DNA of 64,000 nucleotides from Acidovorax sp. 1608163. GTDB taxonomy: Bacteria > Pseudomonadota > Gammaproteobacteria > Burkholderiales > Burkholderiaceae_C. How positions within the stretch are numbered: the stretch's first letter is position 1; each line of letters starts with the position of its first letter. The stretch is taken from assembly GCF_003669015.1 (NCBI RefSeq), contig NZ_CP033069.1, positions 995,001 to 1,059,000 on the forward strand, read 5' to 3'. The notes below the pieces were generated by a model. It did no database searches. It worked only from the letters and a program-made list of their open reading frames with translations, and was not told the DNA's origin. Shown here one piece after another: positions 43,308-51,948 of this stretch. A program made the position numbers and the translations under genes.

Positions 43308-43973
43308 ATGAACAAAACGCTGACCACGATATTTGCCTTGGCTGTCGCTTCCGTGACCGCTGTTTCTCATGCACAGGAAGTCAAGGGTGACATCAAGGCA
43401 GGCGAGAAAAAAATCGCCATGTGCATTGGCTGCCACGGCATTCCGGGCTACCAGGCCAGCTTTCCTGAAGTGCACAAAGTGCCCATGATCTCGGGCCAAA
43501 GCGGCAAGTACATTGCCTCTGCCCTGGACGCCTACAAGAAGGGCGACCGCAAGCACCCCACCATGCGCGGCATTGCCGATTCGCTGTCTGAGCAAGACAT
43601 TGCGGACGTGGCGGCCTACTACGAACAACACGGCAAGAAGGCCACCGAGCTGCCCGCCAAGCCCGCCCGCGAACCCAGCGTGCAAGTGGCCGAGCTGCTG
43701 AAGAAAGGCGCTTGCGTCTCATGCCACGGCGACAACTTCGCCAAGCCCATCGACCCGTCTTACCCCAAGGTGGCAGGCCAGCACGCCGACTACCTGTTCG
43801 TGGCCCTGAAGTCGTACAAGGCCGATGCGCGCAACGCCAACGTAGGCCGCAGCAACGCCATCATGGGCGGTGTTGCCAAGCAGTTCTCCAACGCCGAGCT
43901 CAAGGCCTTGGCCAACTACCTGGGCAGTGTCGAAGGTGATTTGCAGGTGGTGCCTCAGTCACGCTTTCGCTGA
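43308..43973 (+). CDS. Diheme c-type cytochrome (cytochrome c4-like)
   Basis: The 221-aa secreted protein has a signal peptide (about 1-22, AVSHA-QE) and two heme-binding CxxCH motifs, CIGCHG (about residue 38) and CVSCHGDN (about 139), each with a later methionine-containing segment, so two class I cytochrome domains in tandem. It should shuttle electrons in the periplasm to a terminal oxidase. A TATAAT hexamer at 43250-43255 is a candidate -10 box. A strong bidirectional terminator follows. Confidence 0.92.
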   Translation: MNKTLTTIFALAVASVTAVSHAQEVKGDIKAGEKKIAMCIGCHGIPGYQASFPEVHKVPMISGQSGKYIASALDAYKKGDRKHPTMRGIADSLSEQDIADVAAYYEQHGKKATELPAKPAREPSVQVAELLKKGACVSCHGDNFAKPIDPSYPKVAGQHADYLFVALKSYKADARNANVGRSNAIMGGVAKQFSNAELKALANYLGSVEGDLQVVPQSRFR

Positions 43974-43996
43974 TCCGCTGATCCGTTCAGTCCCAT

Positions 43997-44032
43997 GCAA
44001 GAAAGCCCGCAATTGCGGGCTTTCTTGCTTTT
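43997..44032. terminator. Bidirectional terminator between convergent genes
   Basis: A perfect palindrome (GCAAGAAAGCCCGCAA at 43997-44012 and its complement to 44028) followed by TTTT lies between the cytochrome gene and the convergent DUF4124 gene. Confidence 0.85.
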
Positions 44033-44093
44033 GGTGTTCAAGGTCTGGAGGTGGCCTGATCGGCCATCGGGAGTTGCCTCTTTCAACGTCTTC

Positions 44094-44726
44094 TCAAGAC
44101 GTTTGCTTGCACACCGATTTAACGCTGTTGTAGAGGATCTTGCCGTCGTAGATACCGAAGGCGTCTTCTTGCTGGCAGGTTTGCACCAGCACCACCTGCC
44201 CGTGCTGCTTGAAGGTGGTGGTGTGCGTGTGCTTGGCGGTGGCTTGGGTGCCGTCGGCACTCACCTTGATCTGGACGCCGGTTTGCTGCACGCTGGGCCG
44301 CAGGCTGTTGAACTCCAGCGTTTGCGCCGAGGTGCGCTGCTGGGCATCGCACAGTTCTCTGCGTTTGCCAGAGATCGTGGTGGCGGGCTGGGTGGAGTTG
44401 TCGGTGATGGAGAAGGTGATGTCTGGCGCAGCCAGCGCGCATTGCGCCTTGTAGTCGCCACGCACGCCCAGGTCCACGGCATGGCGCAGGATGCCGCTGA
44501 TGGCGGCCTCGCTGAGCTTGCCCTTCACGGCGGCATTGTTGAAACCCGCCGTGCTTTTGGTGGGGGCGGCTGCCGGGGGCTCGCTGCTGCGGCAGTCCTT
44601 GTCAGAGTAGACCACCTGGCCGCGCGGGTCCGTGCACTTGTACAAGGTGTTGGCCCAGGCCGTGGGCCATCCGGCGCCCAGGAGCACGGCGGCAGCGAGC
44701 AAGGTGTGGGTGCGTGAAGAAGGCAT
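44094..44726 (-). CDS. DUF4124 domain-containing secreted protein
   Basis: The 210-aa protein has a signal peptide (about 1-26, PTAWA-N) followed by the DUF4124 motif NTLYKCTDPRGQVVYSDKDC (residues 27-46). The rest, with TFSITDNSTQPATTISGKRREL and cysteine pairs, has no name I recognise. The family is common in the periplasm of beta- and gammaproteobacteria with unknown role. I chose the ATG at 44726. Confidence 0.82.
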   Translation of the reverse strand: MPSSRTHTLLAAAVLLGAGWPTAWANTLYKCTDPRGQVVYSDKDCRSSEPPAAAPTKSTAGFNNAAVKGKLSEAAISGILRHAVDLGVRGDYKAQCALAAPDITFSITDNSTQPATTISGKRRELCDAQQRTSAQTLEFNSLRPSVQQTGVQIKVSADGTQATAKHTHTTTFKQHGQVVLVQTCQQEDAFGIYDGKILYNSVKSVCKQTS

Positions 44727-44830
44727 GGCGTACAGCACAACAGGGTGTGAAATCAAAGTGGCCAAAGTGTAGCGGGCAGCCTGCGCGCAGAGTGTGCCGC
44801 CGGGCCCGGCTGCAGGTTGCCTTCGAAATG

Positions 44831-44884
44831 AAAATAGCTTCTGGCGCTGATTGAATAGGCGCTAGAAGCTATCAAAATAATAGC
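44831..44884. repeat. Dispersed palindromic repeat, copy 5
   Basis: ATAGCTTCTGGCGC at 44834-44847 pairs with GCGCTAGAAGCTAT at 44859-44872, the longest perfect stem of the family here. It lies between the DUF4124 and DUF1841 genes. Confidence 0.8.
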
Positions 44885-44935
44885 GTTTGATAGGCGGCTT
44901 GGCTGCGTTGCCAGTACCGCCCAGAACCCAGGTCC

Positions 44936-45370
44936 TCAGTCGCGGGTGGCGCGCCGCTGCACGGCAGCGATGTAGGCATTGCCATCGGGCGGGCGGCCCG
45001 AGCGCTGGCTCTCCCACAGCATCTCGCCCAGGCACTCCATAGCGGCGTGGTGCGCGTCGTGCAGCGAGTCGAGCCGCTTGGCCAGCAGTTCCACCGCCTG
45101 GCGAATGCCGCGCGGCTGGTCAATGCTGCACTGCTCGCTGATCGACAGGTGCATGGACAGGTGCAGAAACGGGTTGGTTTGCTGCGGTGTCTCGTCGTAG
45201 TTGCGCGCGATGGCCGCGTCCACATCCGACAGGTCTGCGTGGTACTCGGGGTGCTCGGCAATCCACAGGCTGGCCAGCGTTTCGATGGCTTCCATGGGCG
45301 CGCCGCTTTGGGCTTTGGCGTGCACGCCGCACAGGAAGCGGCGCACATCGGCTTGGGAGGGGCTGAACAT
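44936..45370 (-). CDS. DUF1841 family protein
   Basis: The 144-aa protein MFSPSQADVRRFLCGV... includes NPFLHLSMHLSISEQCSIDQPRGIR and HAAMECLGEMLWESQRSGRPPDG, the signature of DUF1841, a short conserved family of betaproteobacteria with no known activity. His residues in LHLSMHLS and HDAHHAAME could bind metal. I chose the ATG at 45370. Confidence 0.88.
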   Translation of the reverse strand: MFSPSQADVRRFLCGVHAKAQSGAPMEAIETLASLWIAEHPEYHADLSDVDAAIARNYDETPQQTNPFLHLSMHLSISEQCSIDQPRGIRQAVELLAKRLDSLHDAHHAAMECLGEMLWESQRSGRPPDGNAYIAAVQRRATRD

Positions 45371-45448
45371 GGGGCGCGAGCGTAGCACGCCCCTTCTTGC
45401 CTTGTGCTCAGCGGGGCTTGGTGGGCAGTGCGTCAGCGCGTCAGCGCG

Positions 45449-46282
45449 TCAGCGCCGTGCCGCCCCCATCATGCGAGAGATGGTCTGCGCGGCACGCAGC
45501 AGTGGCGGCAGCAGGGTTTGCTGCATCAGCTCGGCGCTGGTGCGGTTGGCCTGGCCGCTGATGTTGAGGGCGGCCACGGTTTGTCCGGCGCGGTTGGTGA
45601 GGGGCGCGGCGATCGAGATCAGGCCTTCTTCCAGCTCCTGGTTCACCAGGCACCAGCCCTGGGCGCGGGCCTGGAGGATGCGGCCCAACAGCGTGGGCAG
45701 GTCGGCGGCGGTGTGGGCGGTGAAGGGTTGCAGCTCCAGAGTGGACAGGCGGGCTTGCAGGGCGTCGTCGCTCAGCCCGGCCAGCAGCACGCGGCCCATC
45801 GATGTCCAGGGCGCGGGCAGGCGCGAGCCCACGCCCAGGTTGGTGCGCATGATTTTGTGGGTGGGCACGCGCAGCACGTAGACGATGTCCAGCCCATCGA
45901 GCACGGCGGCAGAGGACGACTCGCGCACCTGCTCCACCAGGTCTTCCATTACCGGCTCGGCCAGGTTCCACATCGGCAGGGACGACAGGTAGGCAAAGCC
46001 CAGGTCCAGGATGCGCGGCGACAGGCGAAACAGCTTGCCGTCGGTCTCCACATAGCCCAGCGTATGCAGCGTAAGCAGGATGCGGCGTGCCCCGGCGCGG
46101 GTCAGGCCTGTCTGGGCGGCCACCTCGCTCAAGGTTTGCTGGGGTGCGCTTGCGCTGAACGAGCGGATGACCTCCAGCCCCCGCGCGAACGATTGCACAT
46201 AGCTGTCGCCCGGCTTGGGGGCGCTGGGCGGCTTGGCCGCAGGCGAGCCCGAGGTGGTCTCGGGGTTTTCAGGGGTAGGCAT
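45449..46282 (-). CDS. IclR-family regulator (PcaR/PobR-like)
   Basis: The 277-aa regulator has a winged helix-turn-helix (about residues 28-90; SFARGLEVIRSFSASAPQQTLSEVA) and an effector domain (about 105-265; SRLPAPWTSMGRVLLAGL and GLISIAAPL). Relatives control beta-ketoadipate pathway genes. It is divergent from pcaI with a 167-base gap that contains repeated GAACA half-sites. Its stop codon lies in a short tandem repeat (CGCGTCAG units, about 45428-45455). Confidence 0.9.
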   Translation of the reverse strand: MPTPENPETTSGSPAAKPPSAPKPGDSYVQSFARGLEVIRSFSASAPQQTLSEVAAQTGLTRAGARRILLTLHTLGYVETDGKLFRLSPRILDLGFAYLSSLPMWNLAEPVMEDLVEQVRESSSAAVLDGLDIVYVLRVPTHKIMRTNLGVGSRLPAPWTSMGRVLLAGLSDDALQARLSTLELQPFTAHTAADLPTLLGRILQARAQGWCLVNQELEEGLISIAAPLTNRAGQTVAALNISGQANRTSAELMQQTLLPPLLRAAQTISRMMGAARR

Positions 46283-46308
46283 GGTGGGCTCAGTCTCTAT
46301 AATTCATT

Positions 46309-46338
46309 ATACGAACAAATGTTCTATATGCGAACAAT
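46309..46338. promoter_or_regulatory. Probable IclR-type operator between regulator and pcaI
   Basis: GAACAAATGTTC at 46313-46324 is an inverted repeat, and CGAACAA occurs again at 46331-46337, giving three half-sites spaced about one helical turn apart. The layout resembles the three-repeat operators of PcaU/PobR-type regulators. The target would be both the regulator gene and pcaIJF. Confidence 0.6.
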
Positions 46339-46449
46339 TGGGATCGGTGTTTTGAATCGATGTGCTGATGGGCGTGCTGTCGGTTCAAGCCAAGGTTGGG
46401 GCGCCGGGGTGGTGGTCCCATCCATCCGTTTTGCAGGAGACAAGGATTC

Positions 46450-47151
46450 ATGATCAACAAGATAGCCGACTCGGCCGCACAGGCGCTGGCCGGGGTGCGC
46501 GATGGTGCCACGGTGCTGATTGGCGGTTTTGGCACGGCCGGAATTCCCGGCGAGCTGATTGACGCCCTGATGGAACACGGCGCGCGCGACCTGACGGTGG
46601 TGAACAACAACGCGGGCAACGCCGACCAGGGCCTGGCGGCGCTGCTCAAGACCGGCCGGGTGCGCAAGATCATCTGCAGCTTTCCGCGCCAGGTGGACAG
46701 CTATGTGTTCGACGAGCTGTACCGCAGCGGCAAGCTCGAACTCGAACTCGTGCCCCAGGGCAATCTGGCCGAGCGCCTGCGCGCTGCGGGGGCGGGCATC
46801 GGCGCCTTTTTCTGCCCCACGGCTTATGGCACCGAGCTGGCCGCTGGCAAGGAAACGCGCGAGATCAACGGCAAGCACTACGTGCTGGAGTACCCCATCC
46901 ACGGCGATGTCGCCCTGATCAAGGCCGAGCAGGGCGACCGCTGGGGCAACCTGACCTATCGCATGTCGGCCCGCAACTTTGGGCCGGTGATGGCCACGGC
47001 GGCCAAGACCACCATCGCCACCGTGCACGAAGTGGTCGAACTGGGTGCACTGGACCCCGAAGCCATCGTCACGCCGGGTATCTACGTGAGCCACGTTGTG
47101 AAGATTGCGCGCACGGCCACGCAGGCAGGTGGCTTCAAGAAAACCGCCTGA
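46450..47151 (+). CDS. pcaI: 3-oxoadipate CoA-transferase subunit A
   Basis: The 233-aa subunit matches the alpha half of 3-oxoacid CoA-transferases: DGATVLIGGFGTAGIPGELI with the glycine loop (about 18-37), LTVVNNNAGN, and GTELAAGKETREINGKHYVLE. With PcaJ it transfers CoA from succinyl-CoA to 3-oxoadipate. An AGGAGACAAGG leader precedes the ATG at 46450. It is the first gene of a five-gene operon. Confidence 0.9.
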   Translation: MINKIADSAAQALAGVRDGATVLIGGFGTAGIPGELIDALMEHGARDLTVVNNNAGNADQGLAALLKTGRVRKIICSFPRQVDSYVFDELYRSGKLELELVPQGNLAERLRAAGAGIGAFFCPTAYGTELAAGKETREINGKHYVLEYPIHGDVALIKAEQGDRWGNLTYRMSARNFGPVMATAAKTTIATVHEVVELGALDPEAIVTPGIYVSHVVKIARTATQAGGFKKTA

Positions 47152-47152
47152 T

Positions 47153-47214
47153 TGCATATAAAAAGAGCCTCTGGCGCACAAGGAGAAAGCGTGAGCAGCT
47201 ATCAAAAACGGAGT
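47153..47214. repeat. Dispersed palindromic repeat, copy 6 (contains the pcaJ start)
   Basis: TGCATATAAAAAGAGCCTCTGGCGC at the left and GAGCAGCTATCAAAAACGGAG at the right match the family in sequence and order, with a diverged centre carrying AAGGAGA. The GTG start codon of pcaJ at 47191 and its first codons lie inside. Confidence 0.6.
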
Positions 47215-47841
47215 AAAGACGAACTCGCCCGCCGCGTGGCGCAGGACATCCACGACGGCGCCTACGTCAACCTGGGCATCGGCCAGCCGACCCTGGTGGC
47301 CAACCACATCCCGGCAGGCCGCGAGGTCATCCTGCAAAGCGAGAACGGCATCCTGGGCATGGGCCCGGCGCCGGCTGCGGGGCTGGAGGACTATGACCTC
47401 ATCAACGCAGGCAAGCAGCCCGTGACGCTGCTGCCTGGTGGGGCGTACTTTCACCATGCCGACAGCTTCGGGATGATGCGCGGCGGCCACCTCGATATCT
47501 GCGTGCTGGGCGCGTTTCAAGTCAGCGCCACAGGCGACCTGGCCAACTGGAGCACGGGCGAGCCCGGCGCCATCCCCGCCGTGGGCGGGGCGATGGACCT
47601 GGCCATTGGCGCCAAGCAGACCTGGGTGATGATGGATTTGCTCACCAAGCAGGGCGCCAGCAAGGTGGTGACGCAGTGCACCTACCCCCTCACCGGTGTC
47701 GCCTGCGTGAAGCGCATCTACACCGATCTGTGCACACTGGCCTGCACGCCCACGGGCCTGCAACTCATCGACACCGTGCCCGGCCTGTCACTGGCCGAGC
47801 TGGAGCAACTGGTGGGCCTGCCCATCCGCCCTGCAGCCTGA
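47191..47841 (+). CDS. pcaJ: 3-oxoadipate CoA-transferase subunit B
   Basis: The 216-aa subunit contains GIGQPTLVANHIP, the active-site glutamate in LQSENGILGMGP (about residue 50) and GGAMDLAIGAKQTWVMM. It pairs with PcaI. The GTG at 47191 has a good AGGAGA at 47181-47186; the start region lies in a dispersed repeat, so the N-terminal residues SSYQKRS may be repeat-derived. Spacing to pcaF is 30 bases. Confidence 0.9.
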   Translation: MSSYQKRSKDELARRVAQDIHDGAYVNLGIGQPTLVANHIPAGREVILQSENGILGMGPAPAAGLEDYDLINAGKQPVTLLPGGAYFHHADSFGMMRGGHLDICVLGAFQVSATGDLANWSTGEPGAIPAVGGAMDLAIGAKQTWVMMDLLTKQGASKVVTQCTYPLTGVACVKRIYTDLCTLACTPTGLQLIDTVPGLSLAELEQLVGLPIRPAA

Positions 47842-47871
47842 TTCCGTTTTTAGATTCCAGGAGACAAACCC

Positions 47872-49080
47872 ATGAGCCAACGACAAGCCTTTATCTGCGA
47901 TGCCATCCGCACGCCCTTTGGCCGCTACGGCGGTGCGCTCAGCAGCTTGCGCACCGACGACCTGGGTGCCATCCCCATCAAGGCGCTGATGGACCGCAAC
48001 CCCGACGTGGACTGGGCGGCAGTGACCGACGTGCTCTACGGCTGCGCCAACCAGGCCGGTGAAGACAACCGCAACGTGGCCCACATGAGCAGCCTGCTGG
48101 CGGGCCTGCCGATTGACGTGGCCGGCGCCACCATCAACCGCCTGTGCGGCTCGGGGCTCGATGCCGTGGGCACCGCAGCGCGCGCCATCAAGTCGGGCGA
48201 GGCGGGCCTGATGATCGCGGGCGGCGTGGAGAGCATGAGCCGCGCGCCCTTTGTCATGCCCAAAGCCGAAAGCGCCTTCAGCCGCAACAACGCGGTGTAC
48301 GACACGACGATTGGCTGGCGCTTCATCAACAAGCTGATGAAGGAAAAGTACGGCGTCGACTCCATGCCCGAAACCGCCGAGAACGTGGCCACCGACTTCG
48401 GCATCGAGCGCGAGGCGCAGGACCGCATGGCCCTGGCCAGCCAGCTCAATGCCGTGGCAGCCATCAAGGCCGGCCACCTGGCGCGCGAGATCGTGCCGGT
48501 GCACATCCCCCAAAAGAAGGGCGACGCCATCATCGTGAGCCAGGACGAACACCCCCGCGAGACCAGCCTGGAAGCGCTGGCCAAGCTCAAGGGCGTGGTG
48601 CGGCCCGATGGCACGGTGACTGCGGGCAATGCGTCGGGCGTGAACGACGGCGCTTGCGCGTTGCTGTTGGCCGATGAGGCCCATGCTGCCAAGTACGGCC
48701 TCAAGCCCCGCGCCCGCGTGGTGGGCATGGCCGTGGCCGGTGTGGCGCCGCGCATCATGGGCTTTGGCCCCACGCCCGCCACGCTCAAGGTGCTGGCGCA
48801 GACGGGTCTGACCATCGACCACCTGGATGTGATCGAACTGAACGAAGCCTTTGCCGCGCAAGGCCTGGCCGTGCTGCGCGCGCTGGGCATCAAGGATGAC
48901 GACGCCCGCGTGAACGCCTGGGGCGGCGCCATTGCGCTGGGCCACCCGCTGGGTGCCAGCGGCGCACGTTTGGTCACCACCGCCGTCAACCGCCTGCACG
49001 AGCACGCTGGCCAGTACGCGCTGTGCACCATGTGCATCGGCGTGGGGCAGGGCATTGCCATCATCCTGGAGCGCGTGTGA
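47872..49080 (+). CDS. pcaF: 3-oxoadipyl-CoA thiolase
   Basis: The 402-aa thiolase has the nucleophilic cysteine in NRLCGSGLDAVG (about residue 90), NEAFAAQ, the histidine in GGAIALGHPLGASGAR and the second cysteine in CTMCIGVGQG. It cleaves 3-oxoadipyl-CoA to succinyl-CoA and acetyl-CoA, the last step of the beta-ketoadipate pathway. The start RQAFICDAIRTPFGRYGGAL is typical for PcaF/PaaJ. A GGAGAC site precedes the ATG. Confidence 0.93.
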   Translation: MSQRQAFICDAIRTPFGRYGGALSSLRTDDLGAIPIKALMDRNPDVDWAAVTDVLYGCANQAGEDNRNVAHMSSLLAGLPIDVAGATINRLCGSGLDAVGTAARAIKSGEAGLMIAGGVESMSRAPFVMPKAESAFSRNNAVYDTTIGWRFINKLMKEKYGVDSMPETAENVATDFGIEREAQDRMALASQLNAVAAIKAGHLAREIVPVHIPQKKGDAIIVSQDEHPRETSLEALAKLKGVVRPDGTVTAGNASGVNDGACALLLADEAHAAKYGLKPRARVVGMAVAGVAPRIMGFGPTPATLKVLAQTGLTIDHLDVIELNEAFAAQGLAVLRALGIKDDDARVNAWGGAIALGHPLGASGARLVTTAVNRLHEHAGQYALCTMCIGVGQGIAIILERV

Positions 49081-49082
49081 GC

Positions 49083-49817
49083 ATGACCGAACAACGCACA
49101 CCCGTCACCGTCGTCACCGGTGCCAGCAATGGCATTGGTCGCGCGATTGCCGAAGCCTTGCTGGCCCAGGGCCGCGCCGTGGTCAACCTGGACTACGTGC
49201 TGCCCACCTGGAGCCACCCGCTGCTCACGTCCTACCAGGGCGACCTGACCGACGAGGCACCGACCCGCGAACGCGCCGCCGAGATCGCTGAAAAGCACAA
49301 CGTGACCGCGCTGGTGAACAACGCCGGCGCCACGCGCCCCGGCACCATCGACACCGCCACCACCGCGCAGCTGGACGATGTGGTGGGCCTGCACCTGCGC
49401 GCACCCATGCTGCTGGTGCAGGCGTTTTTGCCCACGCTGCGTGCCAGCGGCCAGGGCCGCATCGTCAACATGTCGTCACGTGCTGCCCTGGGCAAGGCCG
49501 ACCGCATCGTGTATTCGGCCACCAAGGCCGGAATGATCGGCATGACCCGCACGCTGGCCATGGAGCTGGGGCGTGACGGCATCACCGTCAATGCGATTGG
49601 CCCCGGGCCGATTGCGACCGAGCTGTTCCGCCAGAGCAACCCTGAGGGCGCGCCGCAAACGCAGCGCATCCTGAACAGCATTGCCGTGGGCCGCATGGGC
49701 ACGCCTGATGACGTCGCCCGCGCGGCGTTGTTCTTCCTGTCGCCCGACAACGGCTTCGTGACGGGCCAGGTTTTGTATGTGTGTGGCGGCACCACGCTGG
49801 GGGTGGCCCCGGTTTAG
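49083..49817 (+). CDS. SDR-family oxidoreductase
   Basis: The 244-aa short-chain dehydrogenase has TGASNGIGRAIAE (about residues 12-24), NNAGATRPG, the catalytic YSATKAG and the NAIGPGPI segment after the active site. It starts two bases after pcaF. The substrate is unknown; the position in a pca operon suggests a ring-derived hydroxy or keto acid, which is inference. Confidence 0.9.
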   Translation: MTEQRTPVTVVTGASNGIGRAIAEALLAQGRAVVNLDYVLPTWSHPLLTSYQGDLTDEAPTRERAAEIAEKHNVTALVNNAGATRPGTIDTATTAQLDDVVGLHLRAPMLLVQAFLPTLRASGQGRIVNMSSRAALGKADRIVYSATKAGMIGMTRTLAMELGRDGITVNAIGPGPIATELFRQSNPEGAPQTQRILNSIAVGRMGTPDDVARAALFFLSPDNGFVTGQVLYVCGGTTLGVAPV

Positions 49818-49966
49818 AGCAGCTCACACCCTGTCCTGATTTCCCCGCCCCCAAAGGGGCGCAACACCTTCTCGCCCGGGGCCGCAGAGCCCTGGTTGAG
49901 GCCATGGCGCGGTCAATTGCCGCAGCCATGGCACCGATTCCATCCACCTTTTGAAGGAGACAAACC

Positions 49967-50968
49967 ATGAACCGCATTCCAACCACCCGCCGCCAGGCCC
50001 TTTCTGCCGTGGCTGCCGCAGCCCTGGCTGGTGCAGGCCTGCTGGGCAGTTCGGCCACGCTGGCCCAGAGCTATCCCACCAAGCCCGTCACCATCGTCGT
50101 GCCCTTTGCTGCGGGCGGCACCACCGACATCCTGGCGCGCATCATCGGCCAGGCGCTGACTGCTGAGCTGGGCCAGTCCGTCATCGTGGACAACCGCGCA
50201 GGTGCGGGTGGCAACATCGGCGGCGCCATGGCGGCCAAGGCACCGGCCGATGGCTACACGCTGTTCATGGGCACAGTGGGTACGCACGCCATCAACGCCA
50301 GCCTGTACAAGAAGATGCCGTTCGATCCGATCAAGGACTTTGCACCGCTGACCCGCGTGGCCAATGTGCCCAACCTGCTGGTGGCCAACCCCAACCAGCC
50401 GTTCAAGACGGTGAAGGACCTGATCGCCTACGCCAAGGCCAACCCCGGCAAGGTGAACTTTGGCTCGTCGGGCAATGGCAGCTCCATCCACCTGTCGGGC
50501 GAGCTGTTCAAGAGCCTCGCCAAGGTGGACATGGTGCACGTGCCCTACAAGGGCAGCGCCCCAGCAGTGACGGATTTGCTGGGCAACCAGATCGCCATCA
50601 TGTTCGACAACATGCCCTCGGCCATCCAGCATGTGCGCAGCGGCAAGCTGGTGCCCATCGCCGTGACCACGGCCAAGCGCTCGCCCGAGCTGCCCAACGT
50701 GCCCACCATCGCCGAAGCGGGCGTGCCAGGCTACGAAGCCACCTCGTGGTTTGGCATGTTTGCGCCCGCCGGTACACCCGCGCCGGTGCTGGCCCAGCTC
50801 AACAAGGCGCTCGTGAAGGTGCTGAATCAGGCCGACGTGGCGAAGAAGATCAACGAGCAGGGCGCAGAAACCTACAGCGAGACCCCTGAACAGTTCGCTG
50901 CTTTCATCCAGGCCGAAAGTGCAAAGTGGGGCAAGGTGGTCAAGGAGTCGGGCGCTAGCCTGGATTGA
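49967..50968 (+). CDS. Bug-family solute-binding protein (TctC type)
   Basis: The 333-aa periplasmic protein has a twin-arginine-like or Sec leader (RRQALSAVAAAALAG, cleaved about residue 34) and the Bug signatures YPTKPVTIVVPFAAGGTTDI, VDNRAGAGGNIGG and GYTLFMGTVGTHAIN. Such proteins bind aromatic or organic acids; many are orphans with no permease nearby, as here. It follows a GGAGAC site and ends the operon. Confidence 0.93.
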   Translation: MNRIPTTRRQALSAVAAAALAGAGLLGSSATLAQSYPTKPVTIVVPFAAGGTTDILARIIGQALTAELGQSVIVDNRAGAGGNIGGAMAAKAPADGYTLFMGTVGTHAINASLYKKMPFDPIKDFAPLTRVANVPNLLVANPNQPFKTVKDLIAYAKANPGKVNFGSSGNGSSIHLSGELFKSLAKVDMVHVPYKGSAPAVTDLLGNQIAIMFDNMPSAIQHVRSGKLVPIAVTTAKRSPELPNVPTIAEAGVPGYEATSWFGMFAPAGTPAPVLAQLNKALVKVLNQADVAKKINEQGAETYSETPEQFAAFIQAESAKWGKVVKESGASLD

Positions 50969-51010
50969 GGGGGGGCGCGTGCCTGCTGCCCCCTGGGAGG
51001 TGGCGGTTTT

Positions 51011-51069
51011 GTAAAAAATGATAGCTGCTAGCGCTTATAAATAAAGCGTTATCGGCCATTTTTATAGTG
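51011..51069. repeat. Dispersed palindromic repeat, copy 7
   Basis: GTAAAAAATGATAGCTGCTA, GCGCTTATAAATAAAGCG and GGCCATTTTTATAG follow the family order with the arms GCGCTT and AAGCG(T) pairing. Confidence 0.75.
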
Positions 51070-51185
51070 AATTTCTCCGCCGCAGCGCGCTGTGGCGCCC
51101 TCCGAGGGCATGCGCTGTTGCTGTGGGGCCGGTGCAAGCCGCAGATGCGCGCGCATTCACAATAAAAAACCGAGATGCGGCAGGT

Positions 51186-51226
51186 GGATAAAGCGCTGGA
51201 AGCTATTGTTTTGATAGTAATTTTGC
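51186..51226. repeat. Dispersed palindromic repeat, copy 8 (half element)
   Basis: GATAAAGCGCTGGAAGCTAT followed by TGTTTTGATAGTAATTTT matches only the right half of the family, in the same relative order as copy 1. Confidence 0.55.
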
Positions 51227-51345
51227 TCGACAAGACCGTTAACAGGCATTGGCTGAGAAACCCTCGAACCCGTGCGGGCGGTGCTGCCCGCTGCGTCGCC
51301 CATTCGCGCCACAATGGCGGCTGCTGAATCCCTCAGGGTTTTCCT

Positions 51346-51948
51346 ATGCCTAATCCCACCCCATTGAGTGCCGAAATCGCCGCCACCACGGCCCGCATCG
51401 TCGTGGAAGAGGGGCTGGAATGGGGCCCCGCCAAGCGCCGCGCGGTGCGTGAGATGGGCTTGCCCGCCCGCACCCCGCTGCCCGACAACGACCAGGTGGA
51501 GGCCGCTGTGCGCGAATACCTGGATATTTTTTGTGCCGACACCCAGCCCCGCGAGCTGCGCGCCCTGCGCCAACTGGCCCTGGTGTGGATGGTGCGCATG
51601 GCCGAGTTTCGCCCGCACCTGGCCGGGGCGGTGTGGCATGGCACGGCCACGCGCCTGTCGGACATTTACATCCAGTTGTTTTGCGATGATTCCAAGTCGG
51701 CCGAGATTGCGCTGATCGACCACCATGTGGACTACGAGCCGCGCACGGTGACCGGATTCCATGGCGAATCGGTCGAAGCGCTCAGCCTGGGCAGCAAATG
51801 CGCAGAACTCAATGAAATGATTGGTGTGCACCTGATGATTTATGACCTGGACGATTTGCGGGGGGCTCTGAAGCCAGACGCCAAGGGGCGCACCCCCCGT
51901 GGCGATGTGACGGCCGTGCGCCGCCTGCTGGAAGAGACCGCCCCATGA
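51346..51948 (+). CDS. Conserved hypothetical protein before the TlpA-like gene
   Basis: The 200-aa soluble protein contains ATTARIVVEEGLEWGPAKRRAV, FRPHLAGAVWHGTATRLSDI, IQLFCDDSKSAEIALIDHHVDYE and HLMIYDLDDLRGAL. It resembles a nucleotidyltransferase-like family seen in Burkholderiales, sometimes misnamed as a Mur ligase; I cannot support an activity. The end overlaps the thioredoxin gene by four bases (ATGA), implying coupling. Confidence 0.78.
   Translation: MPNPTPLSAEIAATTARIVVEEGLEWGPAKRRAVREMGLPARTPLPDNDQVEAAVREYLDIFCADTQPRELRALRQLALVWMVRMAEFRPHLAGAVWHGTATRLSDIYIQLFCDDSKSAEIALIDHHVDYEPRTVTGFHGESVEALSLGSKCAELNEMIGVHLMIYDLDDLRGALKPDAKGRTPRGDVTAVRRLLEETAP

Larger units (their letters stand above)
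50969..51345. other. Intergenic stretch with two dispersed repeats
   Basis: These 377 bases hold two copies of the palindromic repeat family (51011-51069 and 51186-51226) and no gene I can support. A C- and G-rich segment lies at 51075-51140. Confidence 0.5.
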
